DNA of 64,000 bases from Vibrio atlanticus (GCF_024347315.1 NZ_AP025461.1:1302001-1366000), one strand, 5' to 3'. Positions 47,377 to 57,392 are shown, numbered from the stretch's first letter. Made by a program: numbers and translations. The notes: generated by a model not told the origin, from the letters alone.

Positions 47377-47925
47377 TTAGAAGAATTCAATCGAGTTACG
47401 GCCGCTTTTGTCGTCACGTTGTGGCTTAGGCGTATCCGCTTTCTTTCTCGGTTTGTTTTCTTTCTTCTTCTCTTTTTTCTCTTTCTTCGGTTCAGCCGTT
47501 GCGCTTAGCATTTCTGCTTTGCTTTTCTTAGATTCTTTCTTCTTAGAATCTTTTTTAAACTGACCTTTCTTCGCCTTGTTATCTTTTTTAGGCGCTTCTT
47601 TCTTTTTCGGCTTTTCTGATTCTTCTTGTACTGGCTGATCACATACCACTACATAGTATTCTTGGTTGAATTCAAAGAAGTCGCCATCGTACATTTTACG
47701 ACGTTTACGAGTTTCTAATTCACCATTTACCGCTACGTAGCCTTCAGAGATTATGTGTTTAGCTTCACCGCCACCACTCACTAGGTTAGCAATTTTAAAC
47801 ACTTTGTAGAGTTCGATTGGCTGAGACGATACATCAATACCAATTGCTTCAATCTCAATCTCTTCGCCTTCTTCGCCAAGCTCTTGGCCTTCGTAGTCAG
47901 CGTCTTCGTAATGTTCTTGGTCCAT
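47377..47925 (-). CDS. S4-domain RNA-binding protein with charged extensions
   Basis: A 182-residue protein. The core (~37-95) is an S4 RNA-binding domain of the YbcJ type (IELYKVFKIANLVSGGGEAK, GYVAVNGELETRKRRKMYDGD). It is flanked by an acidic Glu/Asp-rich N-terminus (first ~30 residues) and a very long Lys/Glu-rich low-complexity tail (~100-175), well beyond the ~70 residues of YbcJ. The tail could add nonspecific nucleic-acid binding. Probably interacts with ribosome or structured RNA; function unknown. Confidence 0.85.
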   Translation of the reverse strand: MDQEHYEDADYEGQELGEEGEEIEIEAIGIDVSSQPIELYKVFKIANLVSGGGEAKHIISEGYVAVNGELETRKRRKMYDGDFFEFNQEYYVVVCDQPVQEESEKPKKKEAPKKDNKAKKGQFKKDSKKKESKKSKAEMLSATAEPKKEKKEKKKENKPRKKADTPKPQRDDKSGRNSIEFF

Positions 47926-48041
47926 GGTGACCTCTACCTAAATATGTACTTCTGAAATATTGGGCGCAGTGTAATCTTAAAACAACGAAATGACCATGTT
48001 GAATTCACCAAGCACTCTTTTGTTCTCATTACAAACACACT

Positions 48042-49694
48042 TTACATCGACCCACCAACATTCGAAAGACTGACAAGTTGCTGCGTATATTCATGCTGCG
48101 GATTACCAAACAAAGTCTCAGTGTCACCTTTCTCTATTACCTCGCCTGCTTTCATCACAATGGTGTAATGACACAAGGATTTCACGACATTCAGATCATG
48201 GCTGATAAACAGATAGGTTAGGCCATACTTTTCTTGAAGTGACTTCAACAAATCCAGTACTTGAGCTTGGACGGTTCTGTCTAATGACGATGTTAGCTCA
48301 TCGAGCAAGATAAACTCTGGTTTAAGGATCAAAGCACGAGCAATCGCAATACGCTGCCTTTGTCCGCCAGAAAATTCATTTGGGTAACGGTGGCGAGTTT
48401 CTGGGTCAAGGTCGACCTCTTTCATTACATCACAGATGCGTTGGTCGAGTTCGTGCTCATCCAATTGTTGATGCACTAACAAACCTTCGCCAATCACCTG
48501 AGCGACTGACATTCTTGGGTTTAGCGCAGAAAACGGGTCTTGGAAGACCACTTGCATACGGCTTCGAAAAGGTAGCATCTGTTGGCGGTTTAAGCCTTGA
48601 ATTTGTTCATCTGCGTAAGTAATTGAACCTTCACTTTGCACCAATTTGAGTATCGCCATACCGGTTGTCGATTTACCAGAGCCACTTTCGCCAACTAAAC
48701 CGATTGAGTGCCCTTTCTTCAAAGTGAACTCCATATCGGTCACAGCTTTGACATGAGAAATGGTTCGCTTGAATAAACCGCCCGTAATCGGGAACCAAAC
48801 ACGAAGTTGATTAACATCGAGCAGAGGTTCACTTTCCGGAGAAACTGGAACGGGCAAACCTTTCGGGTCAGAGTTGATAAGCTTTTGCGTATAAGGGTGA
48901 GCTGGTGCATTAAACAGGGTATGGCAGTCATTACTTTCAACCAAGCGACCATCTTTCATTACCGCCACTCTGTCGGCAATTTTACGAACGATACTCAAAT
49001 CGTGTGTGATAAAGAGCATCGCCATACCCAGCTCTTGTTGCAGATCTTTTAACAGGTCGAGAATCTGCGCTTGTACTGATACATCCAACGCAGTCGTCGG
49101 CTCGTCAGCGATAAGCAGCTCTGGCTCGTTAATCAGAGCCATTGCGATCATTACACGCTGACGCTCTCCACCTGATAGCTCGTGTGGGTACGCTGATATC
49201 TTCTGCTCTGGGTAACGAATACCCACCTTTGAAAGCCACTCTATCGCCAAGGCTTGAGCTTTATTGGTTCGCATACCTCGGTGAATCGCGAGGGTTTCAA
49301 CCAGCTGCTTACCGACTCGATGAAGTGGATTAAGCGAAACCATGGGCTCTTGGAAGATCATGCCGATGCGGCCACCACGAATCCCTCGCAATTGTCTTTC
49401 AGAACAACTCAGAATATCGGTGCCAGAGAAATTAATCTTACCGTTTAAGTAGTGCGATGAGCCTTTAGGTAGCAGTTTCAATACTGAATTAGCGGTAACC
49501 GATTTGCCTGAACCACTCTCTCCTACCAGCGCGAGCGTTTCACCTTTGTATATTTCTAAAGAGACATCTTGCGTCACTTGTTCTATTGAGTCTTTACGCC
49601 CGAAACCGACAGACAATTTATCTATGGTCAGAACTGGAGATGCATTAGAAACCTCTGCTGTTAACCCTGAAGTAGGAGCTGTATTTGAAGTCAT
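48042..49694 (-). CDS. yejF: peptide ABC transporter, fused double ATPase
   Basis: A 550-residue protein with two ABC ATPase domains in one chain. Walker A sites GESGSGKSVTAN and GESGSGKSTTGM, signatures LSGGERQRV and FSGGQRQRI, and D-loops are intact in both halves. This is the YejF arrangement. It powers the YejBE permease. Begins 9 bases after the yejE stop with AAGGA inside the yejE end, so it is the last gene of yejABEF. Confidence 0.94.
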   Translation of the reverse strand: MTSNTAPTSGLTAEVSNASPVLTIDKLSVGFGRKDSIEQVTQDVSLEIYKGETLALVGESGSGKSVTANSVLKLLPKGSSHYLNGKINFSGTDILSCSERQLRGIRGGRIGMIFQEPMVSLNPLHRVGKQLVETLAIHRGMRTNKAQALAIEWLSKVGIRYPEQKISAYPHELSGGERQRVMIAMALINEPELLIADEPTTALDVSVQAQILDLLKDLQQELGMAMLFITHDLSIVRKIADRVAVMKDGRLVESNDCHTLFNAPAHPYTQKLINSDPKGLPVPVSPESEPLLDVNQLRVWFPITGGLFKRTISHVKAVTDMEFTLKKGHSIGLVGESGSGKSTTGMAILKLVQSEGSITYADEQIQGLNRQQMLPFRSRMQVVFQDPFSALNPRMSVAQVIGEGLLVHQQLDEHELDQRICDVMKEVDLDPETRHRYPNEFSGGQRQRIAIARALILKPEFILLDELTSSLDRTVQAQVLDLLKSLQEKYGLTYLFISHDLNVVKSLCHYTIVMKAGEVIEKGDTETLFGNPQHEYTQQLVSLSNVGGSM

Positions 49695-49703
49695 AACTTA
49701 TCC

Positions 49704-50726
49704 TTACTTCTGTTGATGTGGGTCGAAAGCATCACGTACCGCTTCACCAACGAAGACAAGTAACGTAAGCATCAGTGAAAGTACGACGAAAGCTGAGATA
49801 CCAAGCCAAGGCGCTTGCAAGTTAGCTTTACCTTGCGCCAATAGCTCACCTAATGAAGGCGAACCCGCAGGCAAACCAAAGCCTAAGAAATCTAATGAGG
49901 TTAACGTAGTGACCGAGCCAGACAAGATAAACGGCATCATGGTTAACGAAGCAACCATCGCGTTGGGTAGCATGTGACGAAGCATAATGCGTTTGTCGTC
50001 AACACCCATGGCTTGCGCGGCTCTTACGTAATCAAAGTTTCGACAACGTAGGAATTCAGCTCGCACGATGCCAACCAAACTCATCCAACTGAACAGCACC
50101 ATAATTCCGAGCAACCACCAGAAATTAGGTTCGATAAAACTGGAAAGGATAATCAGCAAGAACAGAGTCGGCATGCCAGACCAAACTTCAATGAAGCGCT
50201 GCCCGAACAAGTCGACCCAACCACCGTAATAACCTTGTGTCGCCCCGACTACGACGCCGACCACGCTCGATACAATCGTCAGAATAAAACCAAATAGAAC
50301 GGAAATACGGAACCCATAAATGATGCGAGCTAGCACATCGCGCCCTTTATCATCGGTTCCTAGCCAGTTCACTGAATCTGGCTCCGATGGCACCGCGCCT
50401 GAAATATCGAAGTTTATCGTATCGTAGCTAAAAGGAATGATTGGCCACACGATGTAACCGTTGTCTTCAATGAGTTCGATAACATACGGGTCTTTGTAGT
50501 CGGCTTCGGTTTCAAACTCGCCACCAAACTCTGTCTCGGCGTACTCATTGATAACAGGTACAAACCACTGATTATCATAAGAAACCAAGAGTGGTTTATC
50601 GTTGGCAATGATCTCAGCGAACAGGCTCAATCCAAACAAGATGGTAAATATCCAAAGGGAGATAAAACCACGCTTGTTTGCTTTAAAACGTAACCAACGA
50701 GCTTCAGCTAAAGGGTTGTTAAACAT
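49704..50726 (-). CDS. yejE: peptide ABC transporter permease
   Basis: A 340-residue inner-membrane permease of the DppC/YejE type with N-terminal TM (FISLWIFTILFGLSLFAEI), a periplasmic loop of about 100 residues typical of YejE, and a C-terminal membrane domain with the ABC-coupling segment EFLRCRNFDYVRAAQAMGVD. Lies 31 bases after yejB. Confidence 0.94.
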   Translation of the reverse strand: MFNNPLAEARWLRFKANKRGFISLWIFTILFGLSLFAEIIANDKPLLVSYDNQWFVPVINEYAETEFGGEFETEADYKDPYVIELIEDNGYIVWPIIPFSYDTINFDISGAVPSEPDSVNWLGTDDKGRDVLARIIYGFRISVLFGFILTIVSSVVGVVVGATQGYYGGWVDLFGQRFIEVWSGMPTLFLLIILSSFIEPNFWWLLGIMVLFSWMSLVGIVRAEFLRCRNFDYVRAAQAMGVDDKRIMLRHMLPNAMVASLTMMPFILSGSVTTLTSLDFLGFGLPAGSPSLGELLAQGKANLQAPWLGISAFVVLSLMLTLLVFVGEAVRDAFDPHQQK

Positions 50727-50757
50727 TTATTATCAATACCTTTTTATTCGTTCGCCA

Positions 50758-51846
50758 TTAACGCGCTTCAAAATCAATTCGAGGATCAACCCAGGTATAA
50801 GTCAGGTCGGAGATAATGCTCAGCACCAAGCCAAGTAAGGTCATGATATAGAGAGAGCTGAACACCACGGGATAGTCACGTTGAATAGTCGATTCAAAGC
50901 CAAGCAAACCGATGCCTTCGAGTGAAAACATCACTTCAATCAACATAGAACCCGTGAAGAAAATACTAATAAATGCGCTAGGGAAACCGGCAATAATGAT
51001 CAGCATAGCGTTACGGAAAACGTGCTTGTAGAGAATACTGCTCTCGTCCAAACCTTTCGCTCGCGCAGTAACCACATATTGCTTGTTAATTTCATCAAGG
51101 AAGGAGTTTTTAGTCAGCATGCTCAGTGTGGCAAAGCCGCCGATGACCATAGCGAAAATAGGTAAAGCTAAGTGCCAGAAGTAGTCGCCAATTTGCTGAT
51201 ACCAATTGAGCTGGTCGAAGTTACTCGACACGAGTCCACGCAATGGGAACCAACTGAAGTAGTTACCACTCGCGAACAAAATAATCAGGATAATCGCAAA
51301 CAAAAAGCCCGGAACGGCGTAACCGACAATCACCACCGCGCTTGACCAAATATCAAACCGAGATCCGTGATGTATCGCCTTCATGATGCCTAAAGGTATC
51401 GAAATCACATAGATGATTAACGTACTCCACAACCCTAAAGAAATGGAGACGGGCAGCCGCTCGATGATTAAATCAATCACGTTACCGCCCTTAAACAGGC
51501 TTTCACCAAAGTTAAAGGTCGCGTAATTTTTCAACATATCGAAGTAGCGAACATGAATCGGCTTATCAAAGCCAAACTGCTTTTTGATCTCTTCAACCAC
51601 TTCAGGATCAAGCCCGCGTGAGCCTTTATAGCCACTGGCAGAAGCTTGGTCACTTTCGCTTAAATCAACTTCTTGTCCACCACCAGAAAAGCGCTCCATA
51701 ATTCCAGAGTTATGCCCTTCTAATTGGGCAACAGCTTGCTCCACCGGGCCACCAGGGGCGATCTGAATGATGAAAAAGTTGATGGTGATGATCGCCCACA
51801 GCGTGGGGATCACCAACAATAAACGCCGAAATATATACGCGGCCAT
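50758..51846 (-). CDS. yejB: peptide ABC transporter permease
   Basis: A 362-residue inner-membrane permease of the DppB/YejB type: N-terminal [19 protein letters not shown], a hydrophilic insert at ~40-85, then the membrane domain with the coupling motif [23 protein letters not shown] lies upstream of the ATG. Pairs with YejE. Confidence 0.94.
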   Translation of the reverse strand: MAAYIFRRLLLVIPTLWAIITINFFIIQIAPGGPVEQAVAQLEGHNSGIMERFSGGGQEVDLSESDQASASGYKGSRGLDPEVVEEIKKQFGFDKPIHVRYFDMLKNYATFNFGESLFKGGNVIDLIIERLPVSISLGLWSTLIIYVISIPLGIMKAIHHGSRFDIWSSAVVIVGYAVPGFLFAIILIILFASGNYFSWFPLRGLVSSNFDQLNWYQQIGDYFWHLALPIFAMVIGGFATLSMLTKNSFLDEINKQYVVTARAKGLDESSILYKHVFRNAMLIIIAGFPSAFISIFFTGSMLIEVMFSLEGIGLLGFESTIQRDYPVVFSSLYIMTLLGLVLSIISDLTYTWVDPRIDFEAR

Positions 51847-51858
51847 GCTAACTAACTC

Positions 51859-53754
51859 CTAGCGACGTTTTTCAGGAAGCAAAGCCGCCTTCTCTTCTGA
51901 AATCCACCATGTATCGATACCTAAATCGTATTTAGGCAATACATCTGGACGCTCAAACTTGTCCCACATTGCTACGCGATATTCACCGACGTGCCATTGC
52001 GGGATGTTGTAGAAATTCCACTGCAATACACGGTCAAGTGAACGACCTAACGTAAGCAGCTTTTCAGGATGCTGTTGGTTACGCGCAATTTCTTCTGTTA
52101 ACGCGTCAACCACCGGATCCATCACACCTGCAGTATTGTAAGTAGAATCAATGTAGTTAGAGTTCCAAACGATCATTAAGTTCGGGCTAGGATAAGGGTT
52201 TGCGGAAAATGACGACGAAACCATGTCGAAGTCACGATCACGAAGACGCTTGATGTACTGGGTGGTATCGATGGTACGGATCTTCATCTCGATACCCATG
52301 CGTTTCAGGTTTTTTTGAACCGGTGTTGCGATACGCTCGGTGGTTGGGCTGTAAATCAGCAACTCAAATGACATCGGCTTGCCGGTCTTTTCGTTGGTCA
52401 TCACTTTGTCTTTCAGCACCCAACCCGCTTCTTTCAGCAATTTGAAAGCTGTGCGCATTTGGCTACGAATACGGCCACTGCCATCGGTGACTGATGGCTG
52501 GAATTCTTCGGTAAACACTCGCGCTGGAATCTGACCTTTGTACTGAGACAGCAATTCAACTTCAGCTGCACTTGGTAAGCCTTTCGCTTCATAGTCGGTG
52601 TTCTGGAAATAACTACGAGTACGTTTGTATTGACCGTAGAACATGTTCTTGTTCATCCACTCAAAGTCCATCGCATAGGTTAACGCTTCTCGAACTTTAG
52701 GATCAGAGAACACAGGAGATTGAATATTGAAGACAAAACCTTGAGTCGTCTCTGGCTTCTCATGGTTGATCTCTTCTTTAATGATGTAGCCTTTGTCGAA
52801 GTTTGCGCCCGTGTATGAATTGGCCCAGAACTTAGCCGAGTTCTCAGTTCGAAGATCGAACTCCCCTGCTTTGAAGGCTTCCAGCATTACCGTGTCATCG
52901 CGATAGTAATCGTACTGCACTTGCTTGAAGTTATTACGTCCAACGTTAACGGGTAGATCCGCAGCCCAGTAATTTTCATCTAAACCGTATGTAACGCTTT
53001 GACCAGATTTGTAGCTAATGATCTTATAAGGACCACTGCCTACTGGTGGTTCACTTAAAGGCTCAGACAGCTTTCTGTCTTTCCAGAAATGTTTCGGTAG
53101 TACACGAGTGCTTTGCGCAAAGCTAAACAGCTTCTCGCGGTTTGGCTTGTTCATCTCAATACGAACAACCGAATCAGAAACAGCCGTTACAGACTCGATT
53201 TCTTTGTAATACACGCGATATTGAGGCACACCTTCTTTCGAAAACTTGTCAAAGGTGAAGGCAACATCGTGAGCGGTGATAGGTTTACCATCTTGGAATT
53301 TAGCATTTGGGTTGATGTCGATTTCCATCCAAGTGAAATCACTGGCGTAGCGAACCTTTGAAGCGATCAATGGATAATACGCATCAATCTCGTCACTCGG
53401 AGAAAACATCAAGGTATCGTAAATCTCCCCCGTATAGCTGGCAGCAACGCCGCGGGAACCGAATCGATTAAAGCTATCGTACGTACCTATGCTGCCATAG
53501 GTCACTTTACCCTGCTTTGGCGCATCAGGATTAACGTAATCGAAGTGAGTGAAATCGGCTGGATATTTCGCTTCACCAAAACCAACCAGTTGTGTGGTTT
53601 CAATAACGGTAACAGCGGAAGTTGATTCGGTATCAGAGGCGTGTGTAACGGAGGGATATAGAGCAATTAGCGACAGCATGACTGCACATGACTTCAAATT
53701 AGACCTGAAAAATTGAGTGCGCTGCGAGGCTTTGCTTCGGAAATCTGTTCCCAT
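51859..53754 (-). CDS. yejA: periplasmic peptide-binding protein
   Basis: A 631-residue extracytoplasmic solute-binding protein (SBP_bac_5 type) with signal peptide (about residues 22-40). The mature start FGEAKYPADFTHFDYVNPDAP is typical of YejA, which serves the YejBEF importer (in E. coli, uptake of microcin C and small peptides). GGGAG precedes the ATG; the N-terminal ~20 residues before the hydrophobic core are longer than usual. First gene of the operon. Confidence 0.93.
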   Translation of the reverse strand: MGTDFRSKASQRTQFFRSNLKSCAVMLSLIALYPSVTHASDTESTSAVTVIETTQLVGFGEAKYPADFTHFDYVNPDAPKQGKVTYGSIGTYDSFNRFGSRGVAASYTGEIYDTLMFSPSDEIDAYYPLIASKVRYASDFTWMEIDINPNAKFQDGKPITAHDVAFTFDKFSKEGVPQYRVYYKEIESVTAVSDSVVRIEMNKPNREKLFSFAQSTRVLPKHFWKDRKLSEPLSEPPVGSGPYKIISYKSGQSVTYGLDENYWAADLPVNVGRNNFKQVQYDYYRDDTVMLEAFKAGEFDLRTENSAKFWANSYTGANFDKGYIIKEEINHEKPETTQGFVFNIQSPVFSDPKVREALTYAMDFEWMNKNMFYGQYKRTRSYFQNTDYEAKGLPSAAEVELLSQYKGQIPARVFTEEFQPSVTDGSGRIRSQMRTAFKLLKEAGWVLKDKVMTNEKTGKPMSFELLIYSPTTERIATPVQKNLKRMGIEMKIRTIDTTQYIKRLRDRDFDMVSSSFSANPYPSPNLMIVWNSNYIDSTYNTAGVMDPVVDALTEEIARNQQHPEKLLTLGRSLDRVLQWNFYNIPQWHVGEYRVAMWDKFERPDVLPKYDLGIDTWWISEEKAALLPEKRR

Positions 53755-54127
53755 TTGACTCTCCCTTCAAATGTTATGAATTCTATATTCAAGTTGATTA
53801 ATCGGCTTTGAATGCATACCGTTAAAACAAGTATAGGTTCAAATCTAACATCATGTAATAACTAATAAAACCATCAGCACTTCATCTCTGACGGTTTATT
53901 TACAAATTACTCGTCACCGCTCGAAACTATTGGATGCAGTTAGCGCTGATTGCTTTGATTCCTTTAATTAGCTTGGTGGCGTTGGAAAGTACGGGGTAAG
54001 GCAGAGGCACGGAGATTGCTCTAGCGGGAATGACATAAGCCTCCACGGTTTAGATTCCCTTTGATTCGCTTCTGAAGTGAAATTTAGGTTCTAAATAATC
54101 AACAAACTATACTTTACTGGAGTATCC
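53755..54127. promoter_or_regulatory. divergent intergenic region between yejA and EEP-family gene
   Basis: 373 bases. A stretch near 54000-54045 (AGGCACGGAGATTG then GCGGGAATGACA) looks like a decayed copy of a dispersed non-coding repeat, a guess only. No promoter hexamers or small genes were identified with confidence. Confidence 0.35.
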
Positions 54128-55201
54128 TTGCAGCCTAGGTCTAAATGGAATGACACTTTGAACAAACCAAACCACATAACATTCGCAACGTTCAACCTTC
54201 TGAACTATCTCGAACCACCGAATGCTTATTATGATTTTGAGAACATCTACAGCTTCGAAGAATGGCAGAAGAAGCAACATTGGATGGCTGAAGCTATTCG
54301 TTCATTAGATTGTGATGTGATTGGCTTTCAAGAGATATTTAGCCCGAAGTCTTTAGAGCAATTGATGAACAAGCTAGGTTATCCATACTTTGCTGTGGTC
54401 GATAGCGCACACGTTGAAGATGATTACCTATACACCTCACCTGTCGTTGGTATCGCATCCCGCTACCCGATTGAAAACGTGCAGCCTGTTACGCCAGATT
54501 CAGAGCTACTTTCAGCCTTCAACCTTGGCGACAAATTCTCATTCAACCGAACACCTGTTCACGCCACCATTACGTTACCCCATTTAGGTTCAACCGACTG
54601 TTATGTTGTGCATTTCAAATCACAGCGTCCGACAGAGCCAAGAACTGAATCTATCGATGTGGATAACGCTCAGCAAGGTGAAAAACCACAAAGTGACACG
54701 CTGGTTAAGCTTCATCAAGAACAACTTGGTTCTTGGCTATCGAGTGTGCAGCGCGGCCTTGAAGCTCAGATGCTGCATCAATACATCACCAATCAACGCT
54801 ACCAAACCGATCAGCCTGTTGTGTTAATGGGTGACTTTAATAAGCCTCTATTCAACGACGAGTTTAAAGGGCTATTAAGTTATTCAATAAACAAAGACGA
54901 AAACAGCAAGCATTGGCTTTCCCACTTCCGGTTAAAAGACAGCTGGGATATTTATCATCAATTGCATGAACAAGACTTACTTGAACAACGTAAACCAACC
55001 CACTATTACGGTGCCTCTGGTTCTGTTCTGGATTACATTTTAATGTCGAACGAATTTGACTGTCAGAACTCATCAAGCATGATGGAGATCTCTTGCTACA
55101 CAGTGCTCGACCATCACCTCATCAATCCCAGCTTTGAACACGACCAATTCAGTACTGACCATGCCATCGTTGCTGTCACCGCTCATATCCGTGAAGCCTA
55201 G
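54128..55201 (+). CDS. endonuclease/exonuclease/phosphatase family protein
   Basis: A 357-residue EEP-superfamily phosphodiesterase. The N-terminal ATFNLLNYL, the metal-binding glutamate in GFQEIF, the VLMGDFNKP motif (Asp-Asn) and the final STDHAIV histidine are all in place, so it should be active. No signal peptide. It starts at a TTG (54128) preceded by GGAG at six bases. Acts on a phosphodiester in nucleic acid, lipid or small molecule; target unknown. Confidence 0.88.
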   Translation: MQPRSKWNDTLNKPNHITFATFNLLNYLEPPNAYYDFENIYSFEEWQKKQHWMAEAIRSLDCDVIGFQEIFSPKSLEQLMNKLGYPYFAVVDSAHVEDDYLYTSPVVGIASRYPIENVQPVTPDSELLSAFNLGDKFSFNRTPVHATITLPHLGSTDCYVVHFKSQRPTEPRTESIDVDNAQQGEKPQSDTLVKLHQEQLGSWLSSVQRGLEAQMLHQYITNQRYQTDQPVVLMGDFNKPLFNDEFKGLLSYSINKDENSKHWLSHFRLKDSWDIYHQLHEQDLLEQRKPTHYYGASGSVLDYILMSNEFDCQNSSSMMEISCYTVLDHHLINPSFEHDQFSTDHAIVAVTAHIREA

Positions 55202-55246
55202 CTATTCGATTACATCTTCAAGCGAGAGTTACCTGAGTAGAACATG

Positions 55247-55272
55247 AAAAAAACCGCAGTCAAAAACTGCGG
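55247..55272 (-). terminator. Rho-independent terminator for the outer-membrane protein gene
   Basis: 7-bp GC-rich stem CCGCAGT/ACTGCGG with a five-base loop and, on the minus strand, a run of seven T. It lies 80 bases after the minus-strand gene stop and 45 after the plus-strand EEP stop; it may also act for the latter. Confidence 0.88.
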
Positions 55273-55351
55273 CTTTCCACTTTAGCTAAACGGGTTGAGC
55301 CAACCGACGCCCCATCTAGAAACCGATTTACCGTTTATCCAATTACGGAAC

Positions 55352-55987
55352 CTAAAAGTTATAGGTTGCGCCAAGGTAGAAAGAAGCCAATACAATATCT
55401 TTCTCTACCTTTTTTTGACTCCAAGAGTTGCCTTCGTTAACTTCTGCTGTAAATGCATCAGCTTCATAACCAAGTCTTAGGCTTAATTCAGATAGCTTTT
55501 CTGGGGTGTATTCAACGCCAAAACCAACACGTACACCTGCACCAGAATCATCGAACTCAGAACTTGAAGGACGTGAACCGTCTGAATACTTCATATCGAG
55601 GTCGATTGAAGATAAGCCAATTGTACCAAATGGGCGAACTCCGTTATCAAACGTATAACCAAGATTTGCAGCAATCGAGAAGACTTGAGGAGTCCATGTA
55701 AAACCAGCGTTGCTACTTAATGGGTATTTAGCAACCACATCACCATAATCCGTGTACTGAAGCTCAAGTGAGACAATACGGTTAAACTTATAACCAGCAA
55801 TGATTCGGTAAGCATTGTCTTCTGCTTCAAACGTCACTGGTTCTCTAACTGATGAAAATAAACCACCATCATCGACGCCAGAAGTACCAATGGCACCACC
55901 GAGATACAAGCCACTGTCATCTGCCATTACATTGTTCGCTGCAAACGCTGACATCATTGCGATGCTTAGAATTAATTTATTGTTCAT
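55352..55987 (-). CDS. outer-membrane beta-barrel protein
   Basis: A 211-residue small barrel: signal peptide ending NNVMA (about residue 22), alternating strands, glycine-rich SGLYLGGAIGTSGVDDGG start and a C-terminal YLGATYNF ending with phenylalanine as outer-membrane barrels do. It belongs to the porin/OmpA-barrel-like group. Function (adhesion, small-molecule passage or structural) not predictable. Divergent from a stand-alone winged-helix regulator gene, which may regulate it. Confidence 0.85.
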   Translation of the reverse strand: MNNKLILSIAMMSAFAANNVMADDSGLYLGGAIGTSGVDDGGLFSSVREPVTFEAEDNAYRIIAGYKFNRIVSLELQYTDYGDVVAKYPLSSNAGFTWTPQVFSIAANLGYTFDNGVRPFGTIGLSSIDLDMKYSDGSRPSSSEFDDSGAGVRVGFGVEYTPEKLSELSLRLGYEADAFTAEVNEGNSWSQKKVEKDIVLASFYLGATYNF

Positions 55988-56378
55988 TATTGATTGACCT
56001 TACTTATTTCAAATCAAGATCGCTGCGACTTCCACTGCTACACAATCTTGTTAGAGTTATCCGACACCCCGTCGAATTCGCAAGCAGGATAAGCTCACAT
56101 AAAACAAAAAAATAAATAAAAATATAATCACTTTATAATCCCAGCCAACAGAATCAGTTAAAAAACAACAAACCACTGAATAAAAAAGAAATAAAAAACA
56201 CCCCGCATTGACTCTAACAATCCATCCCCTTTCAAATCATCCGGTTTTTATGTTTTTTCACCTGGCACTTACGCAAGCTTACTTTCAAGAGTGGCGTGAT
56301 TTTGCATAATCCACACGCTTTAGTAGCTTGCGACTTAACTCAATCTCAACCATTCAGAATAAGACGAATAGAAACACG
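55988..56378. promoter_or_regulatory. divergent AT-rich region between barrel gene and winged-helix gene
   Basis: About 390 bases, very AT-rich in 56100-56260. No operator or small gene was recognised. It must hold the promoters of both flanking genes. Confidence 0.4.
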
Positions 56379-56693
56379 ATGAACCACACAATAGAGCTCA
56401 ACGGCTTAATCATTGATACTGACTCTCGAACGATTACTAATGAACAGGGGAATAAAATCACTTTACGCCCTCACCTACTTTCGGTGCTCTGTTTACTGGC
56501 AGAAAATCTAGGGGATCCCGTTTCTAGGGAAGATATTATTGATATGTGCTGGGAAGGGGAACTCACCTCTCCTCACATACTTGCTAACGTCATCTATAAT
56601 CTGCGTAATGTTTTTACGCGCTTAAGAACACCAGACATTCAGATAACCACAATCACCAAGTTTGGCTACATTTTGTCGGTTGACCCCACTTAA
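56379..56693 (+). CDS. stand-alone winged-helix DNA-binding protein (ToxR/OmpR C-terminal type)
   Basis: About 104 residues, consisting almost only of the trans_reg_C winged helix. The two-stranded opening ELNGLIIDTDSRTI, the recognition region SPHILANVIYNLRNVF and the wing TITKFGYIL are recognisable. There is no receiver domain and no membrane segment as ToxR or CadC would have, so it binds DNA constitutively or needs a partner. ATG at 56379 gives the natural domain start; a TTG at 56328 is unlikely. No strong ribosome site. Confidence 0.78.
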   Translation: MNHTIELNGLIIDTDSRTITNEQGNKITLRPHLLSVLCLLAENLGDPVSREDIIDMCWEGELTSPHILANVIYNLRNVFTRLRTPDIQITTITKFGYILSVDPT

Positions 56694-56821
56694 TTAAATT
56701 TAAGCGACACTACATTGTGTCAAAACTGTATGAGCAACACGCCGTAGCGCACTCTTTATATCTCCATTGTGAACGTATTTATGCAATCAATAGCGTTGAT
56801 TAAGATCACTAAAAAACGCCC

Positions 56822-56839
56822 CATCGAAACGTTTCGATG
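56822..56839. promoter_or_regulatory. RbsR-type operator 1
   Basis: Perfect 18-bp palindrome CATCGAAACGTTTCGATG with the CGAAACGTTTCG core of LacI-family/RbsR operators, about 135 bases upstream of rbsD. Confidence 0.88.
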
Positions 56840-56851
56840 ATCGTTATCACA
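56836..56851. promoter_or_regulatory. possible CRP site
   Basis: GATGA-N6-TCACA: the right half fits CRP perfectly, the left half only three of five. It abuts operator 1. Ribose operons are usually CRP-activated. Confidence 0.35.
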
Positions 56852-56900
56852 CTCTAGGAAAGCGAAGAGTGCAAATGATAAATCAGACACTATTATCACT

Positions 56901-56916
56901 ATCGAAACGTTTCGAT
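56901..56916. promoter_or_regulatory. RbsR-type operator 2
   Basis: Perfect palindrome ATCGAAACGTTTCGAT, the same 16 bp as the core of operator 1, with centres 78 bp apart. This spacing would allow DNA looping by RbsR. Confidence 0.88.
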
Positions 56917-56972
56917 GGTTTTTCTTGAGTTGTTCTCAACCCATTAAACGTTATTTTTCGATAGGTCGTGAT

Positions 56973-57392
56973 ATGAAAAAAAGTACTCTAATTAATTCTG
57001 AACTCTCTTACTTAGTGGCGACTCTTGGCCACACAGATGAAATCACGATTTGTGACGCGGGCTTGCCGATTCCAGATCACGTAACTCGTATTGATCTTGC
57101 CTTAACTCATGGTGTTCCGAGCTTTCAGCAAACAGTAAAAACCATGCTGGATGAATCTCAGATTGAAGGCGTTGTGATTGCAGAAGAGTTTGCGAAAGTA
57201 AGCCCAGACCATCACGCTGCACTGATTGATTTAGTTAAGACAGAAGAAGCGCGTTGCGGCAAATCGCTTTCGATTACTTACATCACTCATGAAGAATTCA
57301 AAGAGCGAACGCATGACAGCCGCGCGGTTATTCGCACTGGCGAATGCACGCCATACGCAAATGTTATTTTCCAAGCTGGCGTAACCTTTTAG
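56973..57392 (+). CDS. rbsD: D-ribose pyranase
   Basis: A 139-residue cytosolic enzyme interconverting pyran and furan forms of ribose, same length as the E. coli protein. N-terminal MKKSTLINSELSYLVATLGH and the catalytic histidine-containing stretch, plus the C-terminal RTGECTPYANVIFQAGV, are typical. The frame extends upstream to 56925, but the ATG at 56973 gives the family start. First gene of rbsDACBKR, under two RbsR operators. Confidence 0.94.
   Translation: MKKSTLINSELSYLVATLGHTDEITICDAGLPIPDHVTRIDLALTHGVPSFQQTVKTMLDESQIEGVVIAEEFAKVSPDHHAALIDLVKTEEARCGKSLSITYITHEEFKERTHDSRAVIRTGECTPYANVIFQAGVTF

Noticed and set aside
53990..54050. Decayed dispersed repeat or mobile-element remnant between yejA and the EEP gene
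   Set aside because: Only a short resemblance to a familiar intergenic repeat and no second copy seen in the window; not enough to call.
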